A stretch of 6,036 bases of DNA from positions 1-6,036 of the forward strand of contig JAIRPC010000009.1 of the NCBI GenBank assembly GCA_031257215.1, given 5' to 3'. The translations under genes and the position numbers were made by a program. The stretch is from Eubacteriales Family XIII. Incertae Sedis bacterium. GTDB lineage: Bacteria; Bacillota; Clostridia; Peptostreptococcales; Anaerovoracaceae. The notes beneath the pieces are model-generated. The model was not told where the DNA came from and did no database searches. It was given only the letters and a program-made list of their open reading frames with translations. Below are positions 1 through 5,602 of this stretch, one piece after another; position 1 is the first letter of the stretch; each line of letters opens with the position of its first letter.

Positions 1-414
1 GCGCTGGCGCTGCTTGTCGGCGGGGCGTTCCTGCTGCTGCGCAGGATCATTTCGCCAGCCGTGCCAGTATCGTTCATTGGCTCGGTGTTCGTGTTCGCCC
101 TCGCGGCGGGGCAGGATCCCGTGTTCCACATCTGCGCGGGCGGCGTCATGCTCGGTGCGCTGTTCATGGCAACGGACTACGCGACATCGCCCATTACCGT
201 GAAAGGCAAGATCATATTCGGCATAGGCTGTGGGGTGATAACTATGATGATCCGCCTGTTCGGCGCATATCCCGAGGGCGTTTCGTTCGCTATACTGATA
301 ATGAATTTGGTGGTGCCGCATATCGACAGAGCAACGCGCCGCCCGCTATACGGCAGCAGGCGCGTGGCGTCGCGGAATGGCGATAGCGATAAAGCGAAGG
401 GAGGAACGCAATGA
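1..414 (+). CDS. rnfD: RnfD, membrane subunit of the Rnf ferredoxin:NAD+ oxidoreductase (3' part only)
   Basis: The frame is open from base 1 and gives 137 C-terminal residues; the start lies upstream of the window. RnfD is a polytopic membrane subunit carrying a covalently bound FMN in the ion-pumping ferredoxin:NAD+ oxidoreductase. About five hydrophobic segments are visible (window residues roughly 1-16, 20-36, 42-59, 66-83, 90-105). Between the third and fourth is the family motif FMATDYATSPIT, typical of RnfD/NqrB proteins. The SGAT-type flavin-attachment threonine known for the family lies further N-terminal and cannot be checked here. The C-terminal tail is short, basic and polar. The stop codon overlaps the rnfG start as ATGA, which supports translation coupling. 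Gene order, with rnfG, E, A and B following, confirms the call. A homologous NqrB is unlikely because RnfB follows rather than NqrF. Confidence 0.95.
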   Translation, partial: ALALLVGGAFLLLRRIISPAVPVSFIGSVFVFALAAGQDPVFHICAGGVMLGALFMATDYATSPITVKGKIIFGIGCGVITMMIRLFGAYPEGVSFAILIMNLVVPHIDRATRRPLYGSRRVASRNGDSDKAKGGTQ

Positions 415-1046
415 AAAAGCATGATATTGCCCCCACCCTGGCGCTGGTTGCCATCTGCCTTGTGGTCACGGCCGCGCTCGTGCTCACACACGGGGCCACG
501 AAGCCCATCATCGCGGGCATCCATTCACAGGAAGCGGACGAAGCGCGCAGGGCAGTGCTGCCCGCCGCGTCCGGGTTTGAGGATGTGACTGCCGAGGTGA
601 AGCCAGGGCTTCCTGACACGGTGGCGTCGGTATTCCTCGCCGACGGCGAATCGGGCTACGTGGTAACGGTCAATGAAAAAGGGTTCGGCGGCACGGTAGA
701 GGTCATGGTGGGCATAGGCACTGACGGCGCGGTGACGGCGGTCAAGGTGCTGAACCATTCGGAGACGCCTGGGCTCGGCACGAAGGCCATGACGGAGGAA
801 TACCTCGCGCAATACGGCGGCGCGTCGGACATCAAGACCGACAAGCTGAACACGGATCGCGCGGATGCCACGGAGATAGACACCATTACAGGAGCGACCA
901 TTACATCCAACACGGTCTACCGCGCGGTGGACGCGGCGCTTGTAGCTGCCGCGGCCATTTCGGGCGGCTCGGCAGGCGGCCCAGGCGAGGGCGCTGCGGA
1001 TGGCAATGCCGCGGATGGAAGCACATCAGGTGAAGCGAATGAATAA
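411..1046 (+). CDS. rnfG: RnfG, FMN-binding subunit of the Rnf complex
   Basis: This 211-residue protein has one N-terminal membrane anchor (about residues 7-27) and an extracytoplasmic FMN_bind domain. RnfG carries a covalent FMN that passes electrons inside the Rnf complex. The family motif HSETPGLGTK lies at 116-125. The flavinylation motif is DTITGATITS (157-166), with T163 the expected phosphoester-linked threonine, so the protein should be a competent ApbE-type substrate. The conserved domain ends near residue 184; residues 185-211 are a Gly/Ala/Ser/Asp-rich low-complexity tail not needed for the domain. The ATG start has a GGAGG site at 401-405 and overlaps the rnfD stop by four bases. 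The stop overlaps the rnfE start by eight bases. Confidence 0.96.
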   Translation: MKKHDIAPTLALVAICLVVTAALVLTHGATKPIIAGIHSQEADEARRAVLPAASGFEDVTAEVKPGLPDTVASVFLADGESGYVVTVNEKGFGGTVEVMVGIGTDGAVTAVKVLNHSETPGLGTKAMTEEYLAQYGGASDIKTDKLNTDRADATEIDTITGATITSNTVYRAVDAALVAAAAISGGSAGGPGEGAADGNAADGSTSGEANE

Positions 1047-1734
1047 CAGTGCGAAGAATAACAGAACAAAAAAATCGGCCGTGCTTTTGAACGGCATTTT
1101 GAAAGAGAACCCTGTGCTGGTGCTGCTGCTCGGCACATGCCCAACGCTCGCCGTCACGACGCAGGCGGTCAACGGCATCGGGATGGGGCTCGCGACAATG
1201 GTCGTGCTCCTCTGCTCGAATGTAGTTATATCAATGCTGAAAAGCGTGATATCCGACAGGGTGCGCATACCGTGCTTCATAGTGGTTATCGCAGGGTTCG
1301 TCACGATAGTGGGCATGGTAATGGAGGCCTACGTGCCGTCGCTCTACGCCGCGCTGGGGCTTTTCATACCGCTCATAGTCGTGAACTGCATAGTCCTCGG
1401 CAGGGCGGAGATGTTCGCGAGCAAGAACGGCGTGTTCATTTCGGCGCTCGACGGCCTAGGCATGGGCATAGGCTTCACTGCCGCGCTGTTCATCATGGGC
1501 TCGGTGCGCGAAATGCTAGGCTCAGGCTCGTGGATGGGAATGCAGTTCCTGCCGGAGGGTGTCCCCACAATGTCGGTGTTCCTGCTAGCGCCGGGCGGTT
1601 TTTTCGTATTCGGCGTACTGGTGGCGCTGGCGCGGAAGATACCCGCGAAAGGAGTGAGGTTCAAAAAGGACTTCGGCTGTGAAGGCTGCGGGGATAATGA
1701 TAACGATAAAGTAAAGGAGAGTGGGCGCTCATGA
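1039..1734 (+). CDS. rnfE: RnfE, membrane subunit of the Rnf complex
   Basis: This 231-residue integral membrane protein belongs to the RnfA/RnfE (NqrD/NqrE) family. In that family RnfA and RnfE form an inverted pair sharing a membrane [2Fe-2S] cluster. The expected cluster cysteines are C34 in LGTCPTLAVT and C117 in VVNCIVLGRAE. About six hydrophobic segments are visible up to residue 199, then a charged tail. The frame is open to an ATG at 1000, but I choose 1039: AGGTGA at 1028-1033 sits five bases before it, it overlaps the rnfG stop as ATGAATAA, and the extra 13 residues would lie inside rnfG. An odd point is a C-terminal FGCEGCG motif (C214, C217). Isoleucine is coded ATA in 10 of 15 cases. 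The stop overlaps the rnfA start as ATGA. Confidence 0.95.
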   Translation: MNNSAKNNRTKKSAVLLNGILKENPVLVLLLGTCPTLAVTTQAVNGIGMGLATMVVLLCSNVVISMLKSVISDRVRIPCFIVVIAGFVTIVGMVMEAYVPSLYAALGLFIPLIVVNCIVLGRAEMFASKNGVFISALDGLGMGIGFTAALFIMGSVREMLGSGSWMGMQFLPEGVPTMSVFLLAPGGFFVFGVLVALARKIPAKGVRFKKDFGCEGCGDNDNDKVKESGRS

Positions 1735-2324
1735 AAGAAATACTGGTCATCCTGTTCAGCGTCATACTCGTAGACAATTTCGTGCTGTCGAAATTCCTCG
1801 GCATCTGCCCGTTCCTCGGCGTGTCGAAGCGCCTTGACTCGTCGGTCGGCATGAGCATTGCCGTTACATTCGTAATGATCCTTGCGACCGCCGTCACCTG
1901 GCCGCTCTACGCGCTGTTGCTCGCTAGGTTCGAGCTGGAATATCTGCAAATTATTGTATTCATCCTTGTTATTGCCGCGTTGGTTCAGCTCGTGGAAATA
2001 ATGCTGAAAAAATACATGCCGGCCCTGCACTCGTCGCTCGGCGTGTATCTGCCGCTCATCACCACGAATTGCGCGGTGCTGGGCGCGACGATACTGAACT
2101 TCGACAACGGCTACACGTTCGCGCAGTCGCTCGCCAACGCGTTCGGCGCGGGCCTGGGCTTCCTGCTCGCAATGGTTCTGTTCTCGGGGATCAGGCAGAA
2201 AATCGAGGAAGCCGACGTGCCTGAAACGTTCAAGGGCGTGCCGTCGGTGCTGATCGCGGCGTCGATACTGTCGCTCGCGTTCATGGGCTTCTCAGGAATG
2301 GTGGAAGGGGTGTTCGGAAAATGA
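1731..2324 (+). CDS. rnfA: RnfA, membrane subunit of the Rnf complex
   Basis: This 197-residue integral membrane protein is full length for RnfA. It is the partner and distant paralogue of RnfE and is expected to supply half of the membrane-embedded [2Fe-2S] cluster. The cysteines are C26 in FLGICPFLG and C114 in TTNCAVLG, matching the spacing and surroundings of the two RnfE cysteines. About six hydrophobic segments are visible (roughly 3-20, 38-64, 72-92, 102-122, 131-153, 171-192). The start has an AAAGGAGA ribosome site at 1713-1720 and shares ATGA with the rnfE stop. The stop in turn shares ATGA with the rnfB start. No feature looks broken or unusual. Confidence 0.96.
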   Translation: MKEILVILFSVILVDNFVLSKFLGICPFLGVSKRLDSSVGMSIAVTFVMILATAVTWPLYALLLARFELEYLQIIVFILVIAALVQLVEIMLKKYMPALHSSLGVYLPLITTNCAVLGATILNFDNGYTFAQSLANAFGAGLGFLLAMVLFSGIRQKIEEADVPETFKGVPSVLIAASILSLAFMGFSGMVEGVFGK

Positions 2325-3175
2325 CAATAGCGCTTCCAATAATAATCGTTTCGTTAATAGGGCTGGTGGCGGGCGTCGGGCTGACGCTCGCGGCGAAGTA
2401 TATGGCGGTGAGCGTTGACGAGAGGGCAGCGCGTATCAACAGCGTGCTGCCTGGCGCGAACTGCGGCGCGTGCGGGTTCGCGGGGTGCAGCGACTATGCT
2501 TCCGCCATCGTGGACAGCGGCGCGAAGCCAAACCTCTGTCCTGTCGGCGGCGCGGACGTGGCGGCGAAGATCAGCACTGTGCTGGGCGTTGAGGTAGATG
2601 CCGCCGAGCAGAGATACGCGCGCGTCAGATGCGCTGGGACGTTCTCCAAGACGCGCTATGTCATGAGGTATCGCGGCATGCAGTCCTGCGCCGCGAACAA
2701 GACCTTCTACCGAGGGCGCGGAGCCTGCCCGAACGCCTGCCTCGGCTACGGGGATTGCACCTACGCCTGCAACTACGGCGCCATCTATATGTACCACGGC
2801 GTCGCTGTCGTGGACAAGGACAAATGCGTGGCCTGCGGGCTGTGCGTGGAGCGATGCCCGAACAAGCTGATCGAGCTGGCGCGTGGCGGCTCTGACATTT
2901 TCGTGCGTTGCAGCAACACCGAGAAAGGCAAGGTCACGAGGTCTATGTGCAGCGTGGGCTGTATAGCCTGCGGGCGTTGCGTCAAGGCGTGCAAATTCGG
3001 CGCGGTGGAAATAGAGAATAACCTGGCGGCAATCGACCAGGAAAAATGCGTAGGCTGTGGTCTGTGTGTGAAAGAATGCCCGATGAACATAATCAGGAAA
3101 TACAGCGACCCAAGTTTCCCGCATCACAGGGCAAAATCCGCAAGCCCAGCAGGTGGGCAGGCGGCGCAGGGCTGA
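2321..3175 (+). CDS. rnfB: RnfB, multi-cluster ferredoxin-like subunit of the Rnf complex
   Basis: This 284-residue protein is the expected entry point for electrons from reduced ferredoxin. An N-terminal hydrophobic anchor (about 3-25) is followed by a 4Fe-4S domain with C48, C51, C56 and C73. Four ferredoxin-type motifs follow: C136/C140/C146/C150, C169/C172/C175/C179, C210-C214/C217/C220/C224 and C243/C246/C249/C253. This gives five cluster motifs from 24 cysteines; C104, C123 and C197 are extra. The first ferredoxin motif is non-canonical (CX3CX5CX3C), as I recall for clostridial-type RnfB, which is longer than the proteobacterial form. The tail after residue 262 is short and Ala/Gly-rich. 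A purine-rich GGAAGGGG (2303-2310) precedes the start, which overlaps the rnfA stop. It is the last gene of the operon. Confidence 0.95.
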   Translation: MTIALPIIIVSLIGLVAGVGLTLAAKYMAVSVDERAARINSVLPGANCGACGFAGCSDYASAIVDSGAKPNLCPVGGADVAAKISTVLGVEVDAAEQRYARVRCAGTFSKTRYVMRYRGMQSCAANKTFYRGRGACPNACLGYGDCTYACNYGAIYMYHGVAVVDKDKCVACGLCVERCPNKLIELARGGSDIFVRCSNTEKGKVTRSMCSVGCIACGRCVKACKFGAVEIENNLAAIDQEKCVGCGLCVKECPMNIIRKYSDPSFPHHRAKSASPAGGQAAQG

Positions 3176-3186
3176 GCCTCACATGC

Positions 3187-4518
3187 CTACTCAATAAACC
3201 CATGCGTCAGATAGGCGATATCTGGCTGCAATTCCTTGAAATGGAATGATTTCTTCCCGCTCGCGTAATCGTCCACTATATGCCCGTTGCCGGTCAGCTT
3301 GTATTTGTATGTGGTCAGCCCGTCCAGCCCGACAGGGCCGCGGGCGTGCAGCTTGCCCGTGCTGATTCCGACCTCCGCGCCCAGCCCGTAGCGGAACCCG
3401 TCCGCGAACCGCGTCGAGCAGTTGCGGTAGACACCCGCCGAGTCCACCAGCCGCATGAACAGCTCCGCCGTTTCGTCCGACTCGGTTACAATGCAGTCCG
3501 TGTGGTGCGATCCGTAGGCGTTGATGTGGCGTATCGCCTCATTCGCGCTATCCACAAGCCTGATGCTCAGCACCAGGTCTAGATACTCGGTTCGCCAGTC
3601 GGCGTCCGACGCGGCCTCCGCCTCTGGCAGCAGCCTCCGCACATCGTCCGTACCGCGCACGGTCACCCCGCGCGAGCCCAGCTCTGCCCCAAGCGGCGGC
3701 AGGAGCCTATCCGCGATACCCCTATGCACCAGCACGGTTTCCGCGGCGTTGCAGGCGGCGGCGTACTGCACCTTGCTGTCGCGCACTATCGGCACAGCCT
3801 TTTCGATATCGGCGCACTCGTCCACATAGACATGGCATACCCCGTCGGCATGCCCCATCACAGGTATATTGCTGTTGTCCATGATGTATTTGACAAACTC
3901 GTTAGAGCCGCGCGGGATGATGAGGTCGATTGACTCGTCGCAGTGCAACAGGCTTGAAATCTCCTCGCGCGATTCGGCGAGCGTGAGAAACCCGACAGGC
4001 AGCCCCGCCGCCAGCCCCGCCGCCTGTATGTTTTCAAATAATATGCGGTTCGTGTGCGCGGCCTCGCTGCCGCCTTTCAGCACGGCGCAGTTGCCGCTCT
4101 TGATGCATAGCGACGCTATCTGCACCAGCGCGTCTGGCCTGGATTCAAATATTACCCCGATAACCCCTATGGGGCAGGTGACCTGTTCGAGCCTAAGCCC
4201 CTCGTCCAGCTCGCGCGCGGCTATGGTCTTTCCAAGAGGGTTCGGCAGCTTGATGAGATCGCCTATTCCCGCTATCACCTCGTCGATCTTGCCGCCGTCA
4301 AAGCGCAGCCGCTTCACGATAGGCGCGGGAAGCCCCGCATGCTCCGCCGCTTCGAGATCCTTCTCGTTCTCCGCTATGATGGCGCCGCGGTTCGCCCGAA
4401 GCGAATCTATTATGCTTTCGAGCGCAAAGTCCCGAATCTGCCCGCTCTGCGCCGCCAAAATATAGCTGCTCTCCTTAGCGGCGGCGGCCGCCGCCCGTAT
4501 ATCCATTGCTTCTTTCAT
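3187..4518 (-). CDS. proA: gamma-glutamyl phosphate reductase (glutamate-5-semialdehyde dehydrogenase)
   Basis: This 443-residue cytoplasmic enzyme makes glutamate-5-semialdehyde from gamma-glutamyl phosphate using NADPH, the second step of proline synthesis. The length is slightly above the usual 410-430. Family motifs are in order: GVIFESRPD (121-129), LKGGSEA (147-153), GHADGVCHVYVD (222-233), the catalytic-cysteine motif with C256 in AACNAAET, GSHHTDCIVTE (336-346) and the C-terminal block with RFADGFRYGLGAEVGIST (370-387). One oddity is Q251-Y252-A253, where many relatives have proline at 253. The ATG at 4518 is chosen because a GGGAGGTG ribosome site (4530-4523) lies four bases upstream; an ATG at 4506 is further away. 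No proB lies in the window, although the two are often paired. The gene appears to have its own promoter. Confidence 0.96.
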   Translation of the reverse strand: MKEAMDIRAAAAAAKESSYILAAQSGQIRDFALESIIDSLRANRGAIIAENEKDLEAAEHAGLPAPIVKRLRFDGGKIDEVIAGIGDLIKLPNPLGKTIAARELDEGLRLEQVTCPIGVIGVIFESRPDALVQIASLCIKSGNCAVLKGGSEAAHTNRILFENIQAAGLAAGLPVGFLTLAESREEISSLLHCDESIDLIIPRGSNEFVKYIMDNSNIPVMGHADGVCHVYVDECADIEKAVPIVRDSKVQYAAACNAAETVLVHRGIADRLLPPLGAELGSRGVTVRGTDDVRRLLPEAEAASDADWRTEYLDLVLSIRLVDSANEAIRHINAYGSHHTDCIVTESDETAELFMRLVDSAGVYRNCSTRFADGFRYGLGAEVGISTGKLHARGPVGLDGLTTYKYKLTGNGHIVDDYASGKKSFHFKELQPDIAYLTHGFIE

Positions 4519-4522
4519 GTCG

Positions 4523-4530
4523 CACCTCCC
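4523..4530 (-). promoter_or_regulatory. ribosome binding site of proA
   Basis: On the minus strand this reads GGGAGGTG, a near-perfect anti-16S match, four bases before the ATG at 4518. It fixes that start in preference to the in-frame ATG four codons further in. Confidence 0.85.
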
Positions 4531-4555
4531 TGCGCGTTATTCCAGTAATAATAAG

Positions 4556-4564
4556 AGTATAACA
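4556..4564 (-). promoter_or_regulatory. probable extended -10 promoter of proA
   Basis: The minus strand reads TGTTATACT, an extended -10 (TGn plus TATACT, five of six matches to TATAAT). Transcription would start near 4549, giving a leader of about 30 bases with the proA ribosome site in it. At 17-base spacing the -35 window (4584-4579) reads CTGTGT, a poor match, so the promoter would rely on the extended -10. That window falls inside the first copy of the GAACACAGC repeat. No riboswitch or T-box is possible in so short a leader. This is a sequence-only prediction. Confidence 0.5.
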
Positions 4565-4576
4565 CACCCCGACCAA

Positions 4577-4625
4577 GAACACAGCGGGAACACAGCGAAC
4601 ACAGCGGGGACGGTTCTTTTTGTGC
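4577..4625. repeat. triple GAACACAGC repeat with an attached REP-like arm
   Basis: On the plus strand GAACACAGC occurs three times, at 4577-4585, 4588-4596 and 4597-4605; two bases separate the first two copies and the last two abut. The third copy runs directly into GGGGACGGTTCTTTTTGTGC (4606-4625). CACA (4600-4603) can pair with TGTG (4621-4624). The second part resembles, from memory, a GGGGACGGTTCTTTTTGT-type intergenic repeat found in many copies in Firmicutes-like genomes and thought to be linked to REP-associated transposases. That resemblance was not searched. It lies between the nuclease stop and the proA promoter and contains no gene. It is too short and too irregular for CRISPR. 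Confidence 0.6.
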
Positions 4626-4648
4626 AGCTGCATCCGCGCACGCTGGCG

Positions 4649-5491
4649 CTAAGGGCGGCAAACCTTGCATGGCGCGAAGCCCGCGTCTATCGCCTCGTCG
4701 CGGTTGGCGAAATACACCGCGTTATTGCTTGTAATTTTTTGCCCCCACACGCAATCCGTGCAATGAAATTTGTATGACCTCGCGGAGCCTATATATTCTC
4801 CCTGGGCGCTTTCCTCGTTTTTCTCCTGGGCGCTTTCGTCGGGAGGCGTGTATCCCCACTGGCCATTCCCCGCATTGCGCGCGGATGTCTGTTCCGCCGT
4901 GAAGCGCTCAACGTATTTTACGTTTGGCGGATATGTGCTGACAGACGCGTGCCCCTCGGAGATCAAAATCTCGTTGAACATGGTATCGCCAACGTAGACG
5001 TAGGCGAGCAGCCGACCGTACCTGTCCCGCTCCTGCACGTCATATTCAAGCCCGACGGTTTTTCCGTCCAGATAATTTTTGGTGAACTCGGATGCGATAT
5101 CCCCGTAAGGGACATTGCGGCTCTTGTCAGGGTGTACGCTTTCAGGCGTGTCAACCCCGATAAGGCGCACCTTTTCGATAGAGCCATCCGGCATGGATAC
5201 CTCTATCGTATCGCCGTCGATAACGCGTGTCACCTCCGCGGCAACAAGCTCAGGCGTTTCGCTGTCCTCGCCTGGCGCGGAGTCCTGCGCCGTGTCCGCC
5301 GCGCTGCCCTTGCCAACGTCGGCCTGCTGGGCGCCAGCGGTCGGCTCACCCGCGCCGGCATCGTCATACGAGCCTTCGCCCGCGCCAGAACCAACGCCGG
5401 AGCAGCCCGCCAGCAAAACCATACCCGCAACCAAGACCGCCAGCGCCAGCCATCTAAATCCAATATGCTTTCTATGAACTGGGTCTATCAT
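4649..5491 (-). CDS. lipoprotein thermonuclease (SNase family) with a C-terminal Cys-rich metal-binding domain
   Basis: This 280-residue protein is probably a membrane-anchored extracytoplasmic nuclease. Residues 1-30 form a lipoprotein signal peptide: basic and histidine residues at 6-13, a hydrophobic core, and lipobox LLAGC with lipidated C30. Residues 31-82 are a Gly/Ala/Ser/Asp-rich linker. The SNase fold spans about 84-215. All residues equivalent to the Staphylococcus nuclease active site are present: D92 and D94 (IDGDT), R109, D114, T115, E117 (VRLIGVDTPES) and R160 (DRYGR), so it should be catalytic and Ca2+-dependent. An acidic linker with a repeated ESAQ follows. Residues 233-280 form an Ada-like zinc-type domain with H243, C247, C275 and C278, often seen at the end of Gram-positive SNase lipoproteins. 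No ribosome site precedes the ATG, yet a strong promoter does. Confidence 0.9.
   Translation of the reverse strand: MIDPVHRKHIGFRWLALAVLVAGMVLLAGCSGVGSGAGEGSYDDAGAGEPTAGAQQADVGKGSAADTAQDSAPGEDSETPELVAAEVTRVIDGDTIEVSMPDGSIEKVRLIGVDTPESVHPDKSRNVPYGDIASEFTKNYLDGKTVGLEYDVQERDRYGRLLAYVYVGDTMFNEILISEGHASVSTYPPNVKYVERFTAEQTSARNAGNGQWGYTPPDESAQEKNEESAQGEYIGSARSYKFHCTDCVWGQKITSNNAVYFANRDEAIDAGFAPCKVCRP
4801..4837. repeat. 13-base direct repeat within the nuclease gene
   Basis: CCTGGGCGCTTTC occurs at 4801-4813 and 4825-4837, exactly 24 bases (eight codons) apart. On the coding strand it gives ESAQ at residues 219-222 and 227-230 in the acidic linker between the nuclease and metal-binding domains. The spacing keeps the reading frame, consistent with a small tandem duplication that has partly diverged. 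Confidence 0.7.
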
Positions 5492-5497
5492 ATTCTA

Positions 5498-5526
5498 ATT
5501 ATAGCGGTGTTCTGTGGCAAAGTAAA
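5498..5526 (-). promoter_or_regulatory. sigma70-type promoter of the nuclease gene, probably leaderless
   Basis: The minus strand has TTTACT (5526-5521) as -35, a 17-base spacer and a perfect TATAAT (5503-5498) as -10. The A of the nuclease ATG (5491) is the seventh base after the -10, exactly where transcription normally starts. No ribosome site is visible before this ATG, and no alternative start lies downstream that would keep the signal peptide. The mRNA is therefore predicted to begin at the start codon. Confidence 0.7.
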
Positions 5527-5544
5527 GCGTTGAACCGCTGCGCG

Positions 5545-5553
5545 TGATATACT
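5545..5553 (+). promoter_or_regulatory. probable extended -10 promoter of the Nudix gene
   Basis: The plus strand reads TGATATACT, an extended -10 (TGn plus TATACT). Its hexamer is identical to that of the proA promoter. Transcription would start near 5560, giving a leader of about 43 bases. No acceptable -35 is found at 16-18 bases; the window there (about 5524-5531) touches the -35 of the divergent nuclease promoter. Confidence 0.45.
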
Positions 5554-5589
5554 ACTTGCAGCAGTACCATTGTGCGGAACAACAATTGT

Positions 5590-5597
5590 GGAGGTGA
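5590..5597 (+). promoter_or_regulatory. ribosome binding site of the Nudix gene
   Basis: GGAGGTGA is a near-perfect ribosome site five bases before the ATG at 5603. It decides between two ATGs: the one at 5598 is out of frame and almost touches the site, so 5603 is the start. An 8-base palindrome ACAATTGT (5582-5589) abuts the site on its upstream side. Confidence 0.85.
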
Positions 5598-5602
5598 ATG
5601 AT

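Noticed and set aside
1000..1038. Upstream ATG for rnfE that adds 13 residues
   Set aside because: It lies inside rnfG and lacks a good ribosome site, while 1039 has AGGTGA at the right spacing and a stop/start overlap.
1344..2030. 228-codon open frame on the minus strand opposite rnfE and rnfA
   Set aside because: It crosses two well-supported genes, has a repetitive polar composition and no ribosome site that I could see.
2354..3127. 257-codon open frame on the minus strand opposite rnfB
   Set aside because: It is a shadow of GC-rich rnfB. Its translation is rich in Ala, Arg and His with no recognisable motif, while the plus strand encodes intact RnfB.
3144..3158. GCCCA-loop-TGGGC hairpin at the end of rnfB
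   Set aside because: It lies inside the coding region, has a five-base stem and is not followed by a T-run, so it is not an intrinsic terminator.
3869..4465. 198-codon open frame on the plus strand opposite proA
   Set aside because: It is Ser/Pro-rich shadow sequence; all ProA motifs are on the other strand.
4577..4605. GAACACAGC copies as a CRISPR-like array
   Set aside because: Units are nine bases long with spacers of two and zero bases, and there are no cas genes, so it is not CRISPR.
4637..4651. GCGC-loop-GCGC hairpin at the end of the nuclease gene
   Set aside because: The stem is four bases long, without a T-run on the minus strand; chance is likely in GC-rich sequence.
5569..5586. 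ATTGT/ACAAT hairpin in the Nudix leader as a riboswitch or thermometer
   Set aside because: The stem is five A/T-rich pairs with an eight-base loop and leaves the ribosome site open; too weak to claim regulation.
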